DNA of 64,000 nucleotides from Prorocentrum cordatum. Taxonomy: Eukaryota; Sar; Dinophyceae; Prorocentrales; Prorocentraceae. Shown piece after piece: positions 41,508 through 51,961 of this stretch. A model generated the notes under the pieces. It was not told the DNA's origin. It ran no database searches and worked only from the letters and a program-made list of their open reading frames with translations. Position numbers and translations under genes: made by a program. Positions within the stretch are counted from its first letter, which is position 1. Each line of letters opens with the position of its first letter. The DNA lies in the NCBI GenBank assembly GCA_963575745.1, contig CAUYUJ010020151.1:62001-126000 (forward strand). Reading direction: 5' to 3'.

Positions 41508-42828
41508 TCCCTCTGTGGCCAGGGCGAGAACGCAGCACGGGCATCCCGCTGCAGAAGCTGCCGCCCTGTGTAGCTTGCGCGTCTACCATGAGGATCGTTG
41601 GGACGGCGCTCCCAGGAGGCTGGTCTCTGCGTTCCGTGACCAAGGCTTTGATCTGCTCCCAGGCGTCGGGGCCTGCGAGGGCAAACGCGACTCCGGTCTC
41701 ATCGGCTACTCGGTCGCCGACGTACGCATTTCTGGAGATTACCAGATCGGCTGCAATGTCCCAGACCGCCGTGGTTAGCAGTCCCACAGGGAACCGCATA
41801 GGTCCTCTCCTCCTGGGTTCGTCCTCTGGTGGATTCCGTCCGAGAAGTAGGGCCCATCTTCCGAAGGTGATCCTTGGAGCTTGTCGCATCCTGTCTGCCC
41901 TGCTGGTGGGACCGAGGGGTCGTGGTGGAGGCGGTGTTCCAGGGCTCTGCGAGCTGCTCTGCGTGTCATCGGGGTTCGCGCCGTCTCCACCGTCGGGCGG
42001 GGCTCCGTCCAAGTCCATCGGGGCCTGTTGCATATCCAAGGCAGCCCTCCTCCCGCTCACATGTTCGTGGATCCTGCGCATGTCCGACAGCGTGACATAT
42101 GTATGGGGCCGTCGAGTAGAGAGTGTCTGCGCTCTGAGGCAGTCCAGGTCTGGGGCCAGGTGCCTGACGACCTCGGCTAGCTCGTGAAGACCCAGGAAAG
42201 GCTGCAGCGGGGCTAGGGTACCGTCACGGAGTTGCAGCAGGTCTTGTGGTACCGCCACGGCGGCGGCATCAGCGTCGCAGACTCGCCCCGGCAGCCTTAC
42301 GGTGATGCTACCCCTGTCGTTGGAGCGGCAGTTAGGACAGTTTACTGGGAAACATCTTCCGTAGGAGTGGGCCTGTGTTGGCTGGCTCACCCTCCACTGG
42401 CTCAGACATTCGGCGTGGAACAAGTGACCGCACGGCATCAGGACTTCTGCGATGCCCAGGATGTTTTCGCTGCAGATCATGCATAGGGGAGTACCTACGT
42501 CCAGGTCCCAAGGGGGGACCTCTACAGCGTCCATGCTCTCCGGGGGGAGTCTGGCGTTGTCTCCGGGGGGATGGCCAATCTGGGTAAAACCGCCCCCCAG
42601 GCTCTCGATGAGAGCTCTGGCGGAGACACTAGCGTCAAGATGCGTCAGGCTGGCCGCCTCGCCGAGGTGACAAATGAGGGCTTGGATTTGCAGGTTAGTG
42701 AGCTCAGAGTATGGCGCTAGATTGGCTCCTGGCACCTCCCTGCGGAGACAGGTAACCACGTCTTCCGGTGTGTGCATCTCGGCTCTCGTCATCCAACGGT
42801 AGAGCACGTCGTAAGGCCGGGAGTCCAC
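41500..42828 (-). CDS. RING-finger segment of the giant element
   Basis: Residues 116-168 of this frame are CMICSENILGIAEVLMPCGH followed by LFHAECLSQW and CPNCRS. This is a RING-H2-type cross-brace with the spacing C-x2-C, C-x-H-x2-H-x2-C, C-x2-C. RING domains of this kind act as ubiquitin ligases; others mediate assembly. The upstream part (SELTNLQIQALICHLGEAAS) is helical. Downstream are a Pro/Gly-rich linker and a globular part ending PTILMVDAQATQGGSFC, after which the reading moves to the next frame near 41,510. E3-like domains are not a normal part of non-LTR retroelements, so this may be a captured host module. Confidence 0.7.
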
Positions 42829-42829
42829 C

Positions 42830-43132
42830 GCCCGCAGGCCTCAGGATGGGGAAGTAGTGTGGCGCCAGGCAGAGCCACAGGGCTCTGGAGATCCAGGAGC
42901 CTGGTTGCCCGTTTGCTCTGTGGTCTAACAGCATGCTCTGAGCCAGGCACTGTGCCTGATCGCCGTTGACGGAAGTCCTTCCCTCTGGGGCAGGCATGGT
43001 CCCTCTGCCTGCCCCCTCCTCGTCTCGCTGTCTGGCGTCAAGTGTGCGGATGAGCCTGTCCAGGTGCTCTTCTCTCGTGCTGCCCGGTGGTAGTCTGCCC
43101 TGAGGAATAGCAACGTTCGCTCGGTTGAGCAA
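42830..43132 (-). CDS. Small connector segment of the giant element
   Basis: LNRANVAIPQGRLPPGSTRE, LDRLIRTLDARQRDEEG and WISRALWLCLAPHYFPILR: a short ordered stretch leading by frameshift into the RING-containing frame (PYDVLYRWMTRAEM). No family recognised. Confidence 0.35.
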
Positions 43133-43225
43133 CTGTCGTATGTCCGCGTGCCAGGGCGTGGTTGTGCTCGCGGCTTCCGCGGTAGCGGCCTCTGCTCCAG
43201 GGCGCGCCCTGTCTTCGTGCGTGGG

Positions 43226-43948
43226 TCACTGATTTCTTGGATTCGACCTCTGCTCGGTCCTGGCCTGCTCCGCTCGCAACCTCGCTCCGGCCTCTGCTGC
43301 CTGCCGATCCCCTGACAGGATGGCGGTCTGAAGGGAGCCATTCGCGTCTAGGTGCAGCATCATTCGTTCCTGCAGCAGCGGCGCAATGTAGCTGCCTACT
43401 TCGGGTGCCTCGAGCGTGGATCCCGTGGCCCTGGAAGATGAATCTGCTTCTGAAGCAAGGACTACCTGGGCGTCACTGCATGAGAAGACGCCTCGCTCTC
43501 TCCACCATGTGGCTGCCTGGTTGATGATGTTAGTACTGATATTGATGGTCCTAAATGCCTGCTCGAGCACGCTCCGGCCCCTGTCCGTAGCAGTGCCCCA
43601 TATGAAGGGGACCAAGATTCTACTCCACCGCATGCCTGGGGTGACGGAGTTACTGGCCACCATCCTCCTGATTCGCCGCACCTCATCGACGAAGGCTTCT
43701 CGCTGGGAGCGCTCCGCATGGGATAGGTCCTGCACGGGGTATGGGGGGGGTCTGTGGGGGGCTGTCACTCCGCCCCCCTCTCCGCCAGTGGGGCCTCTCT
43801 CGTCGCGCCAGGGGTTGTCTACATCCATGGGGGAGTGTCCACCGCTGGGACGTTCAGCACGCTCGTGGTCACGGGTACCACTGTCTGACTCCAGGCGCCG
43901 GTTAACGGCGTCTGTGACGAGGTTTCCCAGGGGGGTACCTTGCCCCAT
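43226..43948 (-). CDS. Unassigned helical segment of the giant element
   Basis: 240 residues. MDVDNPWRDERG is followed by HAERSQREAFVDEVRRIRRM, VTPGMRWSRILVPFIWG and AFRTINISTNIINQAATWWR. The C-terminus is Ala/Arg/Glu-rich and possibly coiled coil. It overlaps the upstream zinc segment's end. The family is unknown. Confidence 0.4.
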   Translation of the reverse strand: MGQGTPLGNLVTDAVNRRLESDSGTRDHERAERPSGGHSPMDVDNPWRDERGPTGGEGGGVTAPHRPPPYPVQDLSHAERSQREAFVDEVRRIRRMVASNSVTPGMRWSRILVPFIWGTATDRGRSVLEQAFRTINISTNIINQAATWWRERGVFSCSDAQVVLASEADSSSRATGSTLEAPEVGSYIAPLLQERMMLHLDANGSLQTAILSGDRQAAEAGARLRAEQARTEQRSNPRNQ

Positions 43949-45581
43949 TTGGGCATGTATTGGGCGCCAGTCGGTCTCTCATGACCTCGGCTGCCTGGGA
44001 GTGTGGACTGTCTCTGTTGTGCCACCAGCGTCTGCTGAGGACCATACCGTCTCGTGCGTCGCTTATGGCTCGGTCCAGGTGGTCCCCGCCGATGGTGGCG
44101 CTTAGCCAGCGGAGATCGTCCAGGTGTGCCACGGTGTTCGGCCCTATCGCGACAGTCGCGGTTGTCCCACTCGATGGGGGGCCCCTCCAGTGCGATGGCG
44201 GGTACGTGCTCGGGTCGTCGTGATAGAGCTGCGGGGGGAACCAGCCATCTAGTCGTCCTTCTGGGCAGGTCCTGAGGACGCGACGTATTTTCTGGCAGAC
44301 ATTAAGGGCCCAGGAGTCTGGCGCGGAGCAGAGTAAGGCAAGGGAGACCGTTGCTGTGCGAAGTTGCCAATCGCCTCCAAAGTCTTCGAGGCCTACGGTG
44401 CCTTCGTAAGCCCAGATTTCAGCCAGGCCTGAGGCTTGGGCCACCATATGTCTCCAGGCTCCCAGGAGTTCGCTCACGAGCCAGGTCGGGGTGAAGTCGG
44501 AGGGGCCAGGTTGGGCTGGGGAGTAGAGATGCTCTGCGACTGGGGCGTACCGCATGCCCGCTCTGACAAGCTGCAACAGCAAGATGGTGTCCAGAAGGTC
44601 GAGCGCGTGCCTGTTGAGTGGCTGTTCCGGGTCTGCGTCTGGGTGACCCTGCGGGAGGTCGCCTGATTGCCGCTCGCCCTGGTTGTAGCTCCATGGGTTA
44701 GCCAACCTGTGGCAAGTGATGCAGTGTCGTCCAGTGGGGTCTCGGAGCATCCAAGAACCGCAGAAGTCGCATCGTTGGGTCGGGCAGAAGAAGTCCTGCA
44801 GCAGTAGTCGATGCGCTGTGGTGGACCAGGGCCATGCGTTGTCGTTGCTGTCGCCCCCTTGAATCGGTACCCCAGGGATGCCCATTGAGCTGGCAGTTAC
44901 TCCTGTAAGGGCGGGCTCTACCCATGGTGCTGGGCCTCTGCCTGCTTGTCGTCTCGAGTGTACGTCGTCCCCAACCCGTCCAAGATTTCCCCTCCTGATG
45001 GCCCACTGTCTGATGTCCCCATGGCCCGGAAAGTGAACTATGTTCTGTCTGCGCTCATGAATTAGGACTCTATGCGCATACTCCCTGATTTCGTCGTCCA
45101 TGGGGTCCTGGGTCCCGTCTGGTCGGTTAGGGCCGCTACTGTGCGGGGGCACTGCGTCCTCGGGAGATCTGGTGGGCATGAGCATCCTGTCTGTGTCGAA
45201 TCCACTCGGGAGCTCCATGCCTATGTCGCAGTAGTGCGCTGCAGCGACCATGGCCACGTATTCGAGACGCGCTAGTTGCCTTTCCGCCACGGAGGGATCA
45301 TCGGCGCCCAATATTTCCCTTCTTATACTGGGGTCATGGGCGATGCTCGCAAAGCGAAAAAGGCGAGGACCTGTAACGGGTCTGGCTGCACACCCCCGAG
45401 GCGCCCTTCGTAATCTCCTCCCGTGACGGACCAAACAAGCCAGGAGATGTCCAGGATGGCGAGGGTTGGGGCCGAGGTGGCTCGTTGCGAACCGAGTCCA
45501 GGGAGGAGGGCTTCTGCTGGAGCCGCACGCATGGGGCTGCCTGCTCGTATGCCTGGGTGACCAGGGCGATGCCCCCTCCAC
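43902..45581 (-). CDS. Zinc-ribbon segment of the giant element
   Basis: 559 residues. A ribbon-like FFCPTQRCDFCGSWMLRD with CITCHRL is present near residues 265-295. The flanks are rich in Trp and ordered helices, for example TWLVSELLGAWRHMVAQASG and LDDLRWLSATIGGDHLDRAI. Real coding joins the frame near the A5 run at 45,357-45,361 (T5 on the sense strand), after which RFASIAHDPSIRREILGADD is read. It probably binds nucleic acid. No named family. Confidence 0.45.
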   Translation of the reverse strand: MEGASPWSPRHTSRQPHACGSSRSPPPWTRFATSHLGPNPRHPGHLLACLVRHGRRLRRAPRGCAARPVTGPRLFRFASIAHDPSIRREILGADDPSVAERQLARLEYVAMVAAAHYCDIGMELPSGFDTDRMLMPTRSPEDAVPPHSSGPNRPDGTQDPMDDEIREYAHRVLIHERRQNIVHFPGHGDIRQWAIRRGNLGRVGDDVHSRRQAGRGPAPWVEPALTGVTASSMGIPGVPIQGGDSNDNAWPWSTTAHRLLLQDFFCPTQRCDFCGSWMLRDPTGRHCITCHRLANPWSYNQGERQSGDLPQGHPDADPEQPLNRHALDLLDTILLLQLVRAGMRYAPVAEHLYSPAQPGPSDFTPTWLVSELLGAWRHMVAQASGLAEIWAYEGTVGLEDFGGDWQLRTATVSLALLCSAPDSWALNVCQKIRRVLRTCPEGRLDGWFPPQLYHDDPSTYPPSHWRGPPSSGTTATVAIGPNTVAHLDDLRWLSATIGGDHLDRAISDARDGMVLSRRWWHNRDSPHSQAAEVMRDRLAPNTCPNGARYPPGKPRHRRR

Positions 45582-45928
45582 GCGTGGTGCGTGAGGAGTT
45601 CCAGGTTGCTGGTCTCGCGCGGTGTCCTCGGTGCCCCTCGATCGGGGATCTCGCGCCAGGGACCGTCGATACGCACTAGGTGGCGGCGGAGGGCGTTCAT
45701 GGTGCCCCCCCTGCCAGTGACCCTAGCGTCCGCCGCGCGCGGCCCACGCATGGGTCCGCCCGCCTCCCGACTGGCTGCCCAGTCAGCGTTCGCGTGTCCT
45801 GTGGCGTCCAACCATCGAGCGTGGAGGTCGGCAGCGCACTGCCCTCCGTCTCTCTGGGCTTGGCTGGGGCCCTCAGCTTCCGATGGGGGCGATCTGGTTT
45901 TCCCTCCGCAGTTCTTCCTCCAGGGCAA
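45323..45928 (-). CDS. N-terminal piece of the zinc-ribbon segment
   Basis: 201 residues. The ordered C-terminal part TLAILDISWLVWSVTGGDYE and PDPLQVLAFF flows directly into RFASIAHDP of the next frame if one T is removed from the T5 run. The N-terminal half is Arg/Gly-rich. Confidence 0.4.
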   Translation of the reverse strand: MPWRKNCGGKTRSPPSEAEGPSQAQRDGGQCAADLHARWLDATGHANADWAASREAGGPMRGPRAADARVTGRGGTMNALRRHLVRIDGPWREIPDRGAPRTPRETSNLELLTHHAWRGHRPGHPGIRAGSPMRAAPAEALLPGLGSQRATSAPTLAILDISWLVWSVTGGDYEGRLGGVQPDPLQVLAFFALRASPMTPV

Positions 45929-46283
45929 GGTCGGGAGAAGGGTAGGAGGGCGGGTCGGGCATGAAGGGAGCTCTGGGAGCCACGCATCTCAACACGAAAG
46001 GGGAGCCGTTGGCCGTCCTGATGCGGGGCCCCCGCTCCCGACCTTGAGACGGGTCTTCGTGGCCGTGGCCAAGGCCGCGCGGGGGGCCATCTGGATGCCC
46101 CAGCCCAGGGGGCGGGTCAGGAGGGGAAAAGTTGGGAGAGGAGCAGGTGGGCGAGGGAAGGGAGACGCGAGGCGATCCCGCGGCAGCGATCGGAGGTCCG
46201 ATGTGATCGATCCGATCGACCAGGGAACCTGTCCCGACGGCGGGATCAGCAGAGACCCTGTTAGCGTTGGGCGCGTGAGGCCG

Positions 46284-46852
46284 TCACATGGACAACCCCG
46301 TCGTCGTTCCCGGGGAAGGTCGGTTACGGTCGGTCGTCTCAGCAGAAGGGCGTGCCTCTCTGTGGCCACTGCTGCCAGGCCCACCCGTCTCTTGCTGTCC
46401 CCCTCCTGGCTGAAGGCCAGACTCTTCTATGAGGTTAGCGGCGCGGAGGCTGGGCGCGGCTCTTGCGTCAGCGCTCGTGTCCCCAGGGAGAGGGGCGGCG
46501 GAGTCAAGGCGGAAGCCGTTTGATCTGTTCGTAATGCTGTCTGCGCCTGTCGCACGGTCTTCGGCGCGCCTTCCCAGGGGTGCTCCCGTTGCAGGGCTGG
46601 TCCCGTCAGCGTCTAAGTCGGCGTGGTCGGTCGGTCGCCCGCAGCTGGCGCGAGGGCCCACCTGGTGGGGGGGGCCCAGCACGGGAACACCAGGAGTCCC
46701 AAGAAGGTCGAAGTCGTCTCCGTTCGTGGTCACGGCCTCTGCGACTCTGTCTACGTCCATTGGCACTGTCTCTGGATCTCGAGCTGAAGGCTTGTCACTT
46801 CTGAGGTTACCCGATACGCCTTGGACCCTCGAGCTGAATGCTCGTTCCGCAT
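46284..46852 (-). CDS. Leader segment of the giant element, downstream of the YR insertion
   Basis: Begins AERAFSSRVQGVSGNLRSDK, which is homologous to TERAFSSRLQGTSSNLRGGE at about 53.7-53.8 kb. It shares the PMDVD and PSARD words with that region, so it continues the same Ser/Asp/Pro-rich repeat protein. Joined to DEPSARDS on the other side of the insertion it restores EPSARDSHAERAFSS, matching EPLARDSHTERAFSS. It is probably disordered, and its coding sequence is studded with TGAAG hairpins. Confidence 0.6.
46407..46844 (-). repeat. TGAAG/TGAAT hairpins, cluster of three
   Basis: On +: 46,407-46,421 CTGGC-TGAAG-GCCAG; 46,780-46,794 CGAGC-TGAAG-GCTTG (one G-U); 46,830-46,844 CGAGC-TGAAT-GCTCG. 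The first is translated as GLQP and the last as AFSS, that is, in different frames. This indicates selection on the nucleic acid. Confidence 0.7.
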
Positions 46853-46853
46853 G

Positions 46854-47422
46854 GAAAACGAGACTCAAGCTGGGGGGCGGGGGGCCTGCAGCGGCGGGGC
46901 GCCGGCTGCGGTGCCGCTCGCCTGCCGCCCGCGGCTGCCGACATGGCGCGTGCTGACCTTGGCACCGACGTGGGGCGATGCCTGGTGCAGGTCCACCAGC
47001 CCAGCCCAGGGTCTGCACTCCAGCAGAGCTGCGGGCACAACTGGGGAGTGGCACCCCAGCAGCCCAGCCTTTCCAACCCTGCCCACGGTCTACACCCTGG
47101 GCGGGCGGGCGGGCAAAACCAGGGAAGGGGCCCTGGCCAACCTAGACCCTCCGGTCCTGAACCAAAACTGCGCGGCGCCCCCCGCCCCGCCCCTCTCCCA
47201 ACGTTTTCCGTGACATGCAATGCTAGCCTCGCTGTCTGCGGAAAACGAGACTCAAGCTGGGGGGCGGGGGGCCTGCAGCGGCGGGCGCCGCAGCGGCGGG
47301 CGCCGGCTGCGGCGCCGCTCGCCTGCCGCCCGCGGCTGCCGACATGGTGCGCGCTGACCTTGGCACCGACGTGGGGCGATGCTTGGTGCAGGTCCACCAG
47401 CCCAGCCCAGGGTCTGCACCCC
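46854..47422 (-). repeat. B2-A2-B1 block, 3' end of YR element 1
   Basis: B2 is 46,854-47,021 and B1 is 47,241-47,422. Both start GAAAACGAGACTCAAGCTGG and end GGTCTGCAC, with a 15-base internal duplication in B1. A2 is 47,119-47,240, nearly identical to A1 at 53,285-53,406. About 97 bases between B2 and A2 (47,022-47,118) are not repeated elsewhere in the window. Confidence 0.85.
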
Positions 47423-47465
47423 GCGTGCATGGGCTGGGCGCGAACACCCCACGTGGCGCCCGAAC

Positions 47466-48620
47466 TTACATGCGCTCTGGTTCGGGCTCGCTGTCGCTGT
47501 GGTCAGCAACGAGCTGCGCGCGCGCACCCGTCTCGAGCTCGCGCGGCTTCATGTATGCCATGAAAGCCGCAGATCGCCAACCACCCGCTTGTAAAATCTC
47601 CCACAAAGGACATCCTTGAGCTGCCATGTCCTGGGCGGTTCCACGCAGGAACGCGTGCGCCCCCGCGTTCTCTACGCCGCACCGTGCGGCATGCGCCCGC
47701 GTCTCTCGGAGAAAGGCGTGGTACCCAAAAGAGAAAACTCTCGGTTGCCCGCGTGACTTGGCCCTCCGCACTGCTGCGTCAAGCCGGCGCACGGGGCGCA
47801 TGCGCGCCCCCTGTGCTCTACACGCGCAGTCCCTGCGAATAGCCACGGGAGCTGTTGAACTTTTCCTGCTTGCCAGGGTTACGAGGGCACATCGCTCTGT
47901 AAATTCAACGCCAGAATGGCGACCAGGGAAAAACGGGCCATGCGTCAGTGGCACAAGTTCCGCGCCAGCGCGGAAAAGAAAGCCGCGCGCCACGGCAAAA
48001 GCATCAGCCAGTTCATGCTTGCCTTCGGCTTCAGCTGCAGAGATCAATTGTTGCACGACATGCCCGTGCAGAGCCAGGCGGACGCGAACTTGGCCAGCGC
48101 CCGTGCGGAGCGCCCCATTTGACCATCTGCTGCGCGCCCCCTTCCCACCAGGTGTTAGGTAAGTCCGAACATTTGCGTGCCCACCGAAGGTGTTGCACAT
48201 AATTTCGCAATGTCGGCCCGTGCGGGACAAACATCGCGAATTGGCGGACACTGTCAGCTGTAACGGGAAAGTGTGGGAAGGAGAAGCATTCGCAAAACTC
48301 CGCCCAAGCGTAAAGGGCGCTGCGCACTGTCTTCCAGGAACCACGGACTGTTTCCATGGCAGCACGTCTGGAACCCTCTCGCAACAGAGCTTCCTGATCC
48401 ACCCTCGCCGGCAATCCGCGTTGGCTCGCCTGGAGATTCGCTAACCTTTGTCTCGGCGTCCCCGTGCTGGGGAAAACTGCCGAGAACCGTTCCTGGAACG
48501 ACTGTCTGCACAGCGCCTCGCACCTAGCAGTCTCTACCAAAAAGTCTCCAAGAGCGCGCGCTACGTCGTGCCCGGTAGAGTGGGAAGATATGACTTGCAA
48601 CCACGTTTGCCCTGGGCCGG
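47466..48620 (-). CDS. Tyrosine recombinase of YR element 1
   Basis: The N-terminal core-binding part is read in one frame (RAAMETVRGSWKTVRSALYA, FPVTADSVRQFAMFVPHG, LRNYVQHLRWARKCSDLP). A shift near 48,110-48,140 leads to the catalytic frame ending at 47,466. That has VFSFGYHAFLRETRAHAARC, then HAFLRGTAQDMAAQG (His and Arg of the active site) and LQAGGWRSAAFMAYM with the nucleophilic Tyr. The catalytic residues are intact. It would integrate the circular cDNA. The tail DHSDSEPEPERM ends just before B1. Confidence 0.8.
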
Positions 48621-48624
48621 GCCG

Positions 48625-49590
48625 AGGGCGCAAAGCGGAAACCAAGGCGCTCACCTTGGGACCTCTGCGGCGGCCAACACCACGCGGAGCAGGCCAAACA
48701 ACAACGGCGCGCTCTTCAGCCAGTGGTCGCGCCGCGGAGGGCGCCAGGCCCGCGCCAGCGTGTAGACCCCGTGCGGGGAGGCGCCGCAACCCCTTCGGAC
48801 TACGGCTCCGTGGCGCCGCTAAGCCTACGGGCGTCGGCGGCGGTTCCCGCGGCTCGGGAGATGGATCCCGCCGGCCGGGGCGATGGAGCCCTACTGGGCG
48901 GATTGGCCGGGGGGCTCCAGCCACGGCGCCCCCGGGGGGGGCGAATCGCGGCGCCCGTTTCCTTCCCCGCCGGCCGACCTGTCGAGCCGTTTTGCGCGAG
49001 TCACTCAACGCGCGCACAAGTTCCGCCAAGTGAAAAATCGTCGTCGTCGTCGTCGTCGCCGCGCCGTCGCCATCGTCGCCTCCTCCCCCTCCTCCGAGGA
49101 CCGGAGAAAAACAAAGCAGGGGGAAACGAGGAGGGTGAACGGAGAGGGAGGGGGCAGGGGCAGGGGCAGGGGCAGGAAAGAGCGAGGGAGGAGAGAGGAG
49201 GGGGCAAAACCCCGGAGCAGGTAACACGGAGAAGGAAAAAATGAGCTCCCCCTCTTCGCCCCCGCGCCGACACGACGGCGGGGTTTCCGGCCGCGTTCGC
49301 AGGACAGCCTTGGCAATGCAATGTGCGCCCCTGGAGGGGTGGCAAAAGTTCCGGCTGCAAGTCTCGGCGCGGCCTGGGGTCGCGGGCGGGCCGGTATGCC
49401 CAAAAACTGATACAAAGGAATGATGCGAGCACGCGCATGACCAGATATCCAGAGTCTCCCACCAAGGACGTGAACGGAGGAGGACGCCTGGAGGGGAGGG
49501 GAGGGAAGGAGGGGGCAGGGGGGGAAAAGGGAAGTGGTGAAGAAGCAACAAGGAGAGCGACAATGGGATGCCAGAGCTTCGCGCGCGCGT
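48625..49590. other. GC-rich spacer between RNase H and recombinase, YR element 1
   Basis: The recombinase frame stays open through Pro/Arg-rich sequence and a CGT triplet run (49,038-49,059), then a purine-rich stretch (49,140-49,215). No domain is visible; it is probably linker or non-coding DNA. Confidence 0.45.
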
Positions 49591-49593
49591 GTT

Positions 49594-51931
49594 TCACGGG
49601 TCAGCGAACGCTGGGTCAAGGGTCGGCCACCGCAGGGCCCGGCGATGGAAATCGCGCCATGGTCCAAGGATGTTCCTACTTAAACAATCAGCTGGGTTAC
49701 TGGCAGAAGGTACCCAGCGAAACTCAACGCAGGCGTGCGCCTGAGCAGCGGCAATCCACGCAGCACCCGCGACGCTGTTCAAATCTTGTTTTCGTGACCA
49801 ACCGGACACCATGACATCTTTCGCGCACGTGTTATCCATGAAAACCAGGACCCTTCTGCCAGATATCTCCCGCCTCCAAGTGTGCAGCGCTGCGGCTACA
49901 GCAAGGAGTTCAAATGCATTTATCTGCGCGCGCCTCGCGCGCAAAATGGGCAGCCAAGACTTTGGGACATTGCTCATAGCATACTCCCTGTGCCCCCGGT
50001 GAGTCCACACTACTGCGGCTCCAACTCCCCCGGTGTCTTCGGCATCAATATAAAGAAGCATGTCAAAAGCCGCCTCCGCGAGTTCGCGGGCGTGAGCGAC
50101 GTTGCCCAGTTGCTCCATGAGCGAGCGAATCCACCAGCTCAGACAAGAGCGCCCCTGGCGCGTGAGCGTGCGATTGGCGCGACTACTTGCGGCTGCCCGC
50201 CAAAAAAAGGGCCGCAAAAAAGAACGCCCGACGCGGCCGAACGCTCTCTGACACGCAAAATTTAAACGCCCTGCGAACCTGGACGCCACGGCTTGAGACA
50301 TAGACCCGGAACCCAAGATTAAGCGCAACTCGTGGACCCACGCGCTTGCTTTCTCGAGCCCGAGGGACCACGTGACTTCGCGTGGCCCAACGCGCACGTC
50401 GCATCCAAGCAAAAATATGGAGTCGCACATGCCTGCAGACTTGCGGGGGTCGAGCTCCCAACCTAACATGGCAACCAAGTCTTGGAATGCTTGCTTCGAC
50501 CTGTGCGCGTGCGCGGAGGGTTCGGCAAGGAACGCGCCATCCACGTACATGAACAACACTAAGCCAAACAAGCGCACAGCGATCCTTTTAATCGCCTGCG
50601 CGCACCTCCACCAGGCGTGCACGCCGCCAACGGCCCCGAAGGGCTGAGTGAGCAATTGCGAAATATTCCATTGGTTGCTGTCCGTGTCAAACACAAGGCA
50701 CCACATCAACCAGGATTGGCCGATGTCCTGGCACACTGTTTTAAAAAGCAGAAACGAAATCATCCTTTCCCACAGAAACTGGGGCGACGCCCTGCGGCGA
50801 CGAATCGCCGAGAAGGCGCGTCAACAAAAGCACTGCGTGCGTTAAGTGGTCGCGAGTGTCATTCCACACTTTTTCTGTAGAAAAAAACGAAAGAATTGAC
50901 GCCGTTTTTGCTAAAATGGTCGATTACACGAACCTTGTTTTGGCCATTCCTGGTCTCGTTGACGCCGAAACGTTCGACTAGTAAAACGCTGCTCAAATCA
51001 TATCTGACACCGCGGAAGGGGGCCCCACTTTGCCTGCGCCGACTTCCTCGCAATGCTTCCGCCACACTTCCGCGGCGCAGCCGCACGGCGTAGCCTGCGC
51101 AAGCGTGCGTGCGTTGACCTCGCGGCAACGCGCCTGGAGATCCGTCAGACATGGGAGGCAGCCGACGGCTTCCCTGCCATGGACCAACAGGGGCCCATCT
51201 GCCGGCTTCCCGACGCCTCCCGCGCGCATCGCCCCCGACACTGGGAACCCAAACGTGAGATGATCAACGAGGCTGGCGCCCCCGTGGCCCGCTGCCTCCA
51301 ACATCTCCCGCAGGAGCGGCACATGCAACTTACCTGCGGTAGTTTGAAACTGCGCCGGCACCCTGCGGCGCCACTCCTGCCTTGCAGGCTCGAGGGCCTG
51401 CGCCCGCTCTCGCCAGAAACGAAGGGCGCGCGCCCTCTCGGAGGCCACGGCGGCGGCGTCGGAGGCGACAGCCTGAATATTTGTAACTATATCCGGATCC
51501 AACGAAGGAAGCCCATGCAGGCACTTTGACGACGCGCGATTCTGCGCGATATGCTCCTCGGGAGATATCGCGCAACCTGGGTGCCCAGGCCCGGGGGCCT
51601 CCTTTCCGGCGAGCGCGGCAGGGGGCCCGCGGGTGCTGCCGCCAGGCAAGCAAGAAGAAACCGTGTCTGCCTGTCTGCTGCGCCCCTGCGGGCTGCTTTG
51701 CGCCCGCTGCGAAGAGCAGAAGGGGCGGGGGCAAGGGCGCAGTGAGGGGCAAGGAGGGGGAGGTGGAGGAGGGAAGAGGTGGGCGGCGGAGGAGCGCAGA
51801 AGACCCTGTGGACCCGAGGCGCCATTGCCCGCAGAAGAAAAGAGCCGGCGTCCAGCCTGCCTCCTGTCACGACAGGAAGCCGCGGCCTCACTCGCAAGCG
51901 GCTCCTCCCCAACGGGTGGAATGTCCCTCAA
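49594..51931 (-). CDS. RT and RNase H polyprotein of YR element 1
   Basis: The N-terminal frame (51,931-50,993) has an Ala/Glu-rich helical region and LTFGFPVSG with GKPADGPLLVHG. A second frame gives VERFGVNETRNGQNKVRVID and HFSKNGVNSF. A shift at A7 (50,881-50,887) opens EKVWNDTRDHLTHAVLLLTR and VGKDDFVSAF (motif A). A further shift at A5 (50,743-50,747) opens KTVCQDIGQSWLMW, QPFGAVGGVHAWWR (motif B) and FMYVDGAFLAEP. The last should be YVDD; GGC replaces GAC at 50,536-50,538. RNase H follows with its acidic residues: LLYIDAEDTGG, INAFELLAVAAAL, VFMDNTCAKD and SNPADCLSRN. The stop is at 49,594. Confidence 0.8.
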
Positions 51932-51961
51932 AATCCAAGCGCGCGTTGCCTCGCCGCCGCT

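Noticed and set aside
50743..50747. Programmed +1 frameshift in YR element 1 RT (TTT TAA A)
   Set aside because: Other frame breaks in the same and other elements also fall at homopolymers, so a run-length error or mutation is simpler; kept only as a remark.
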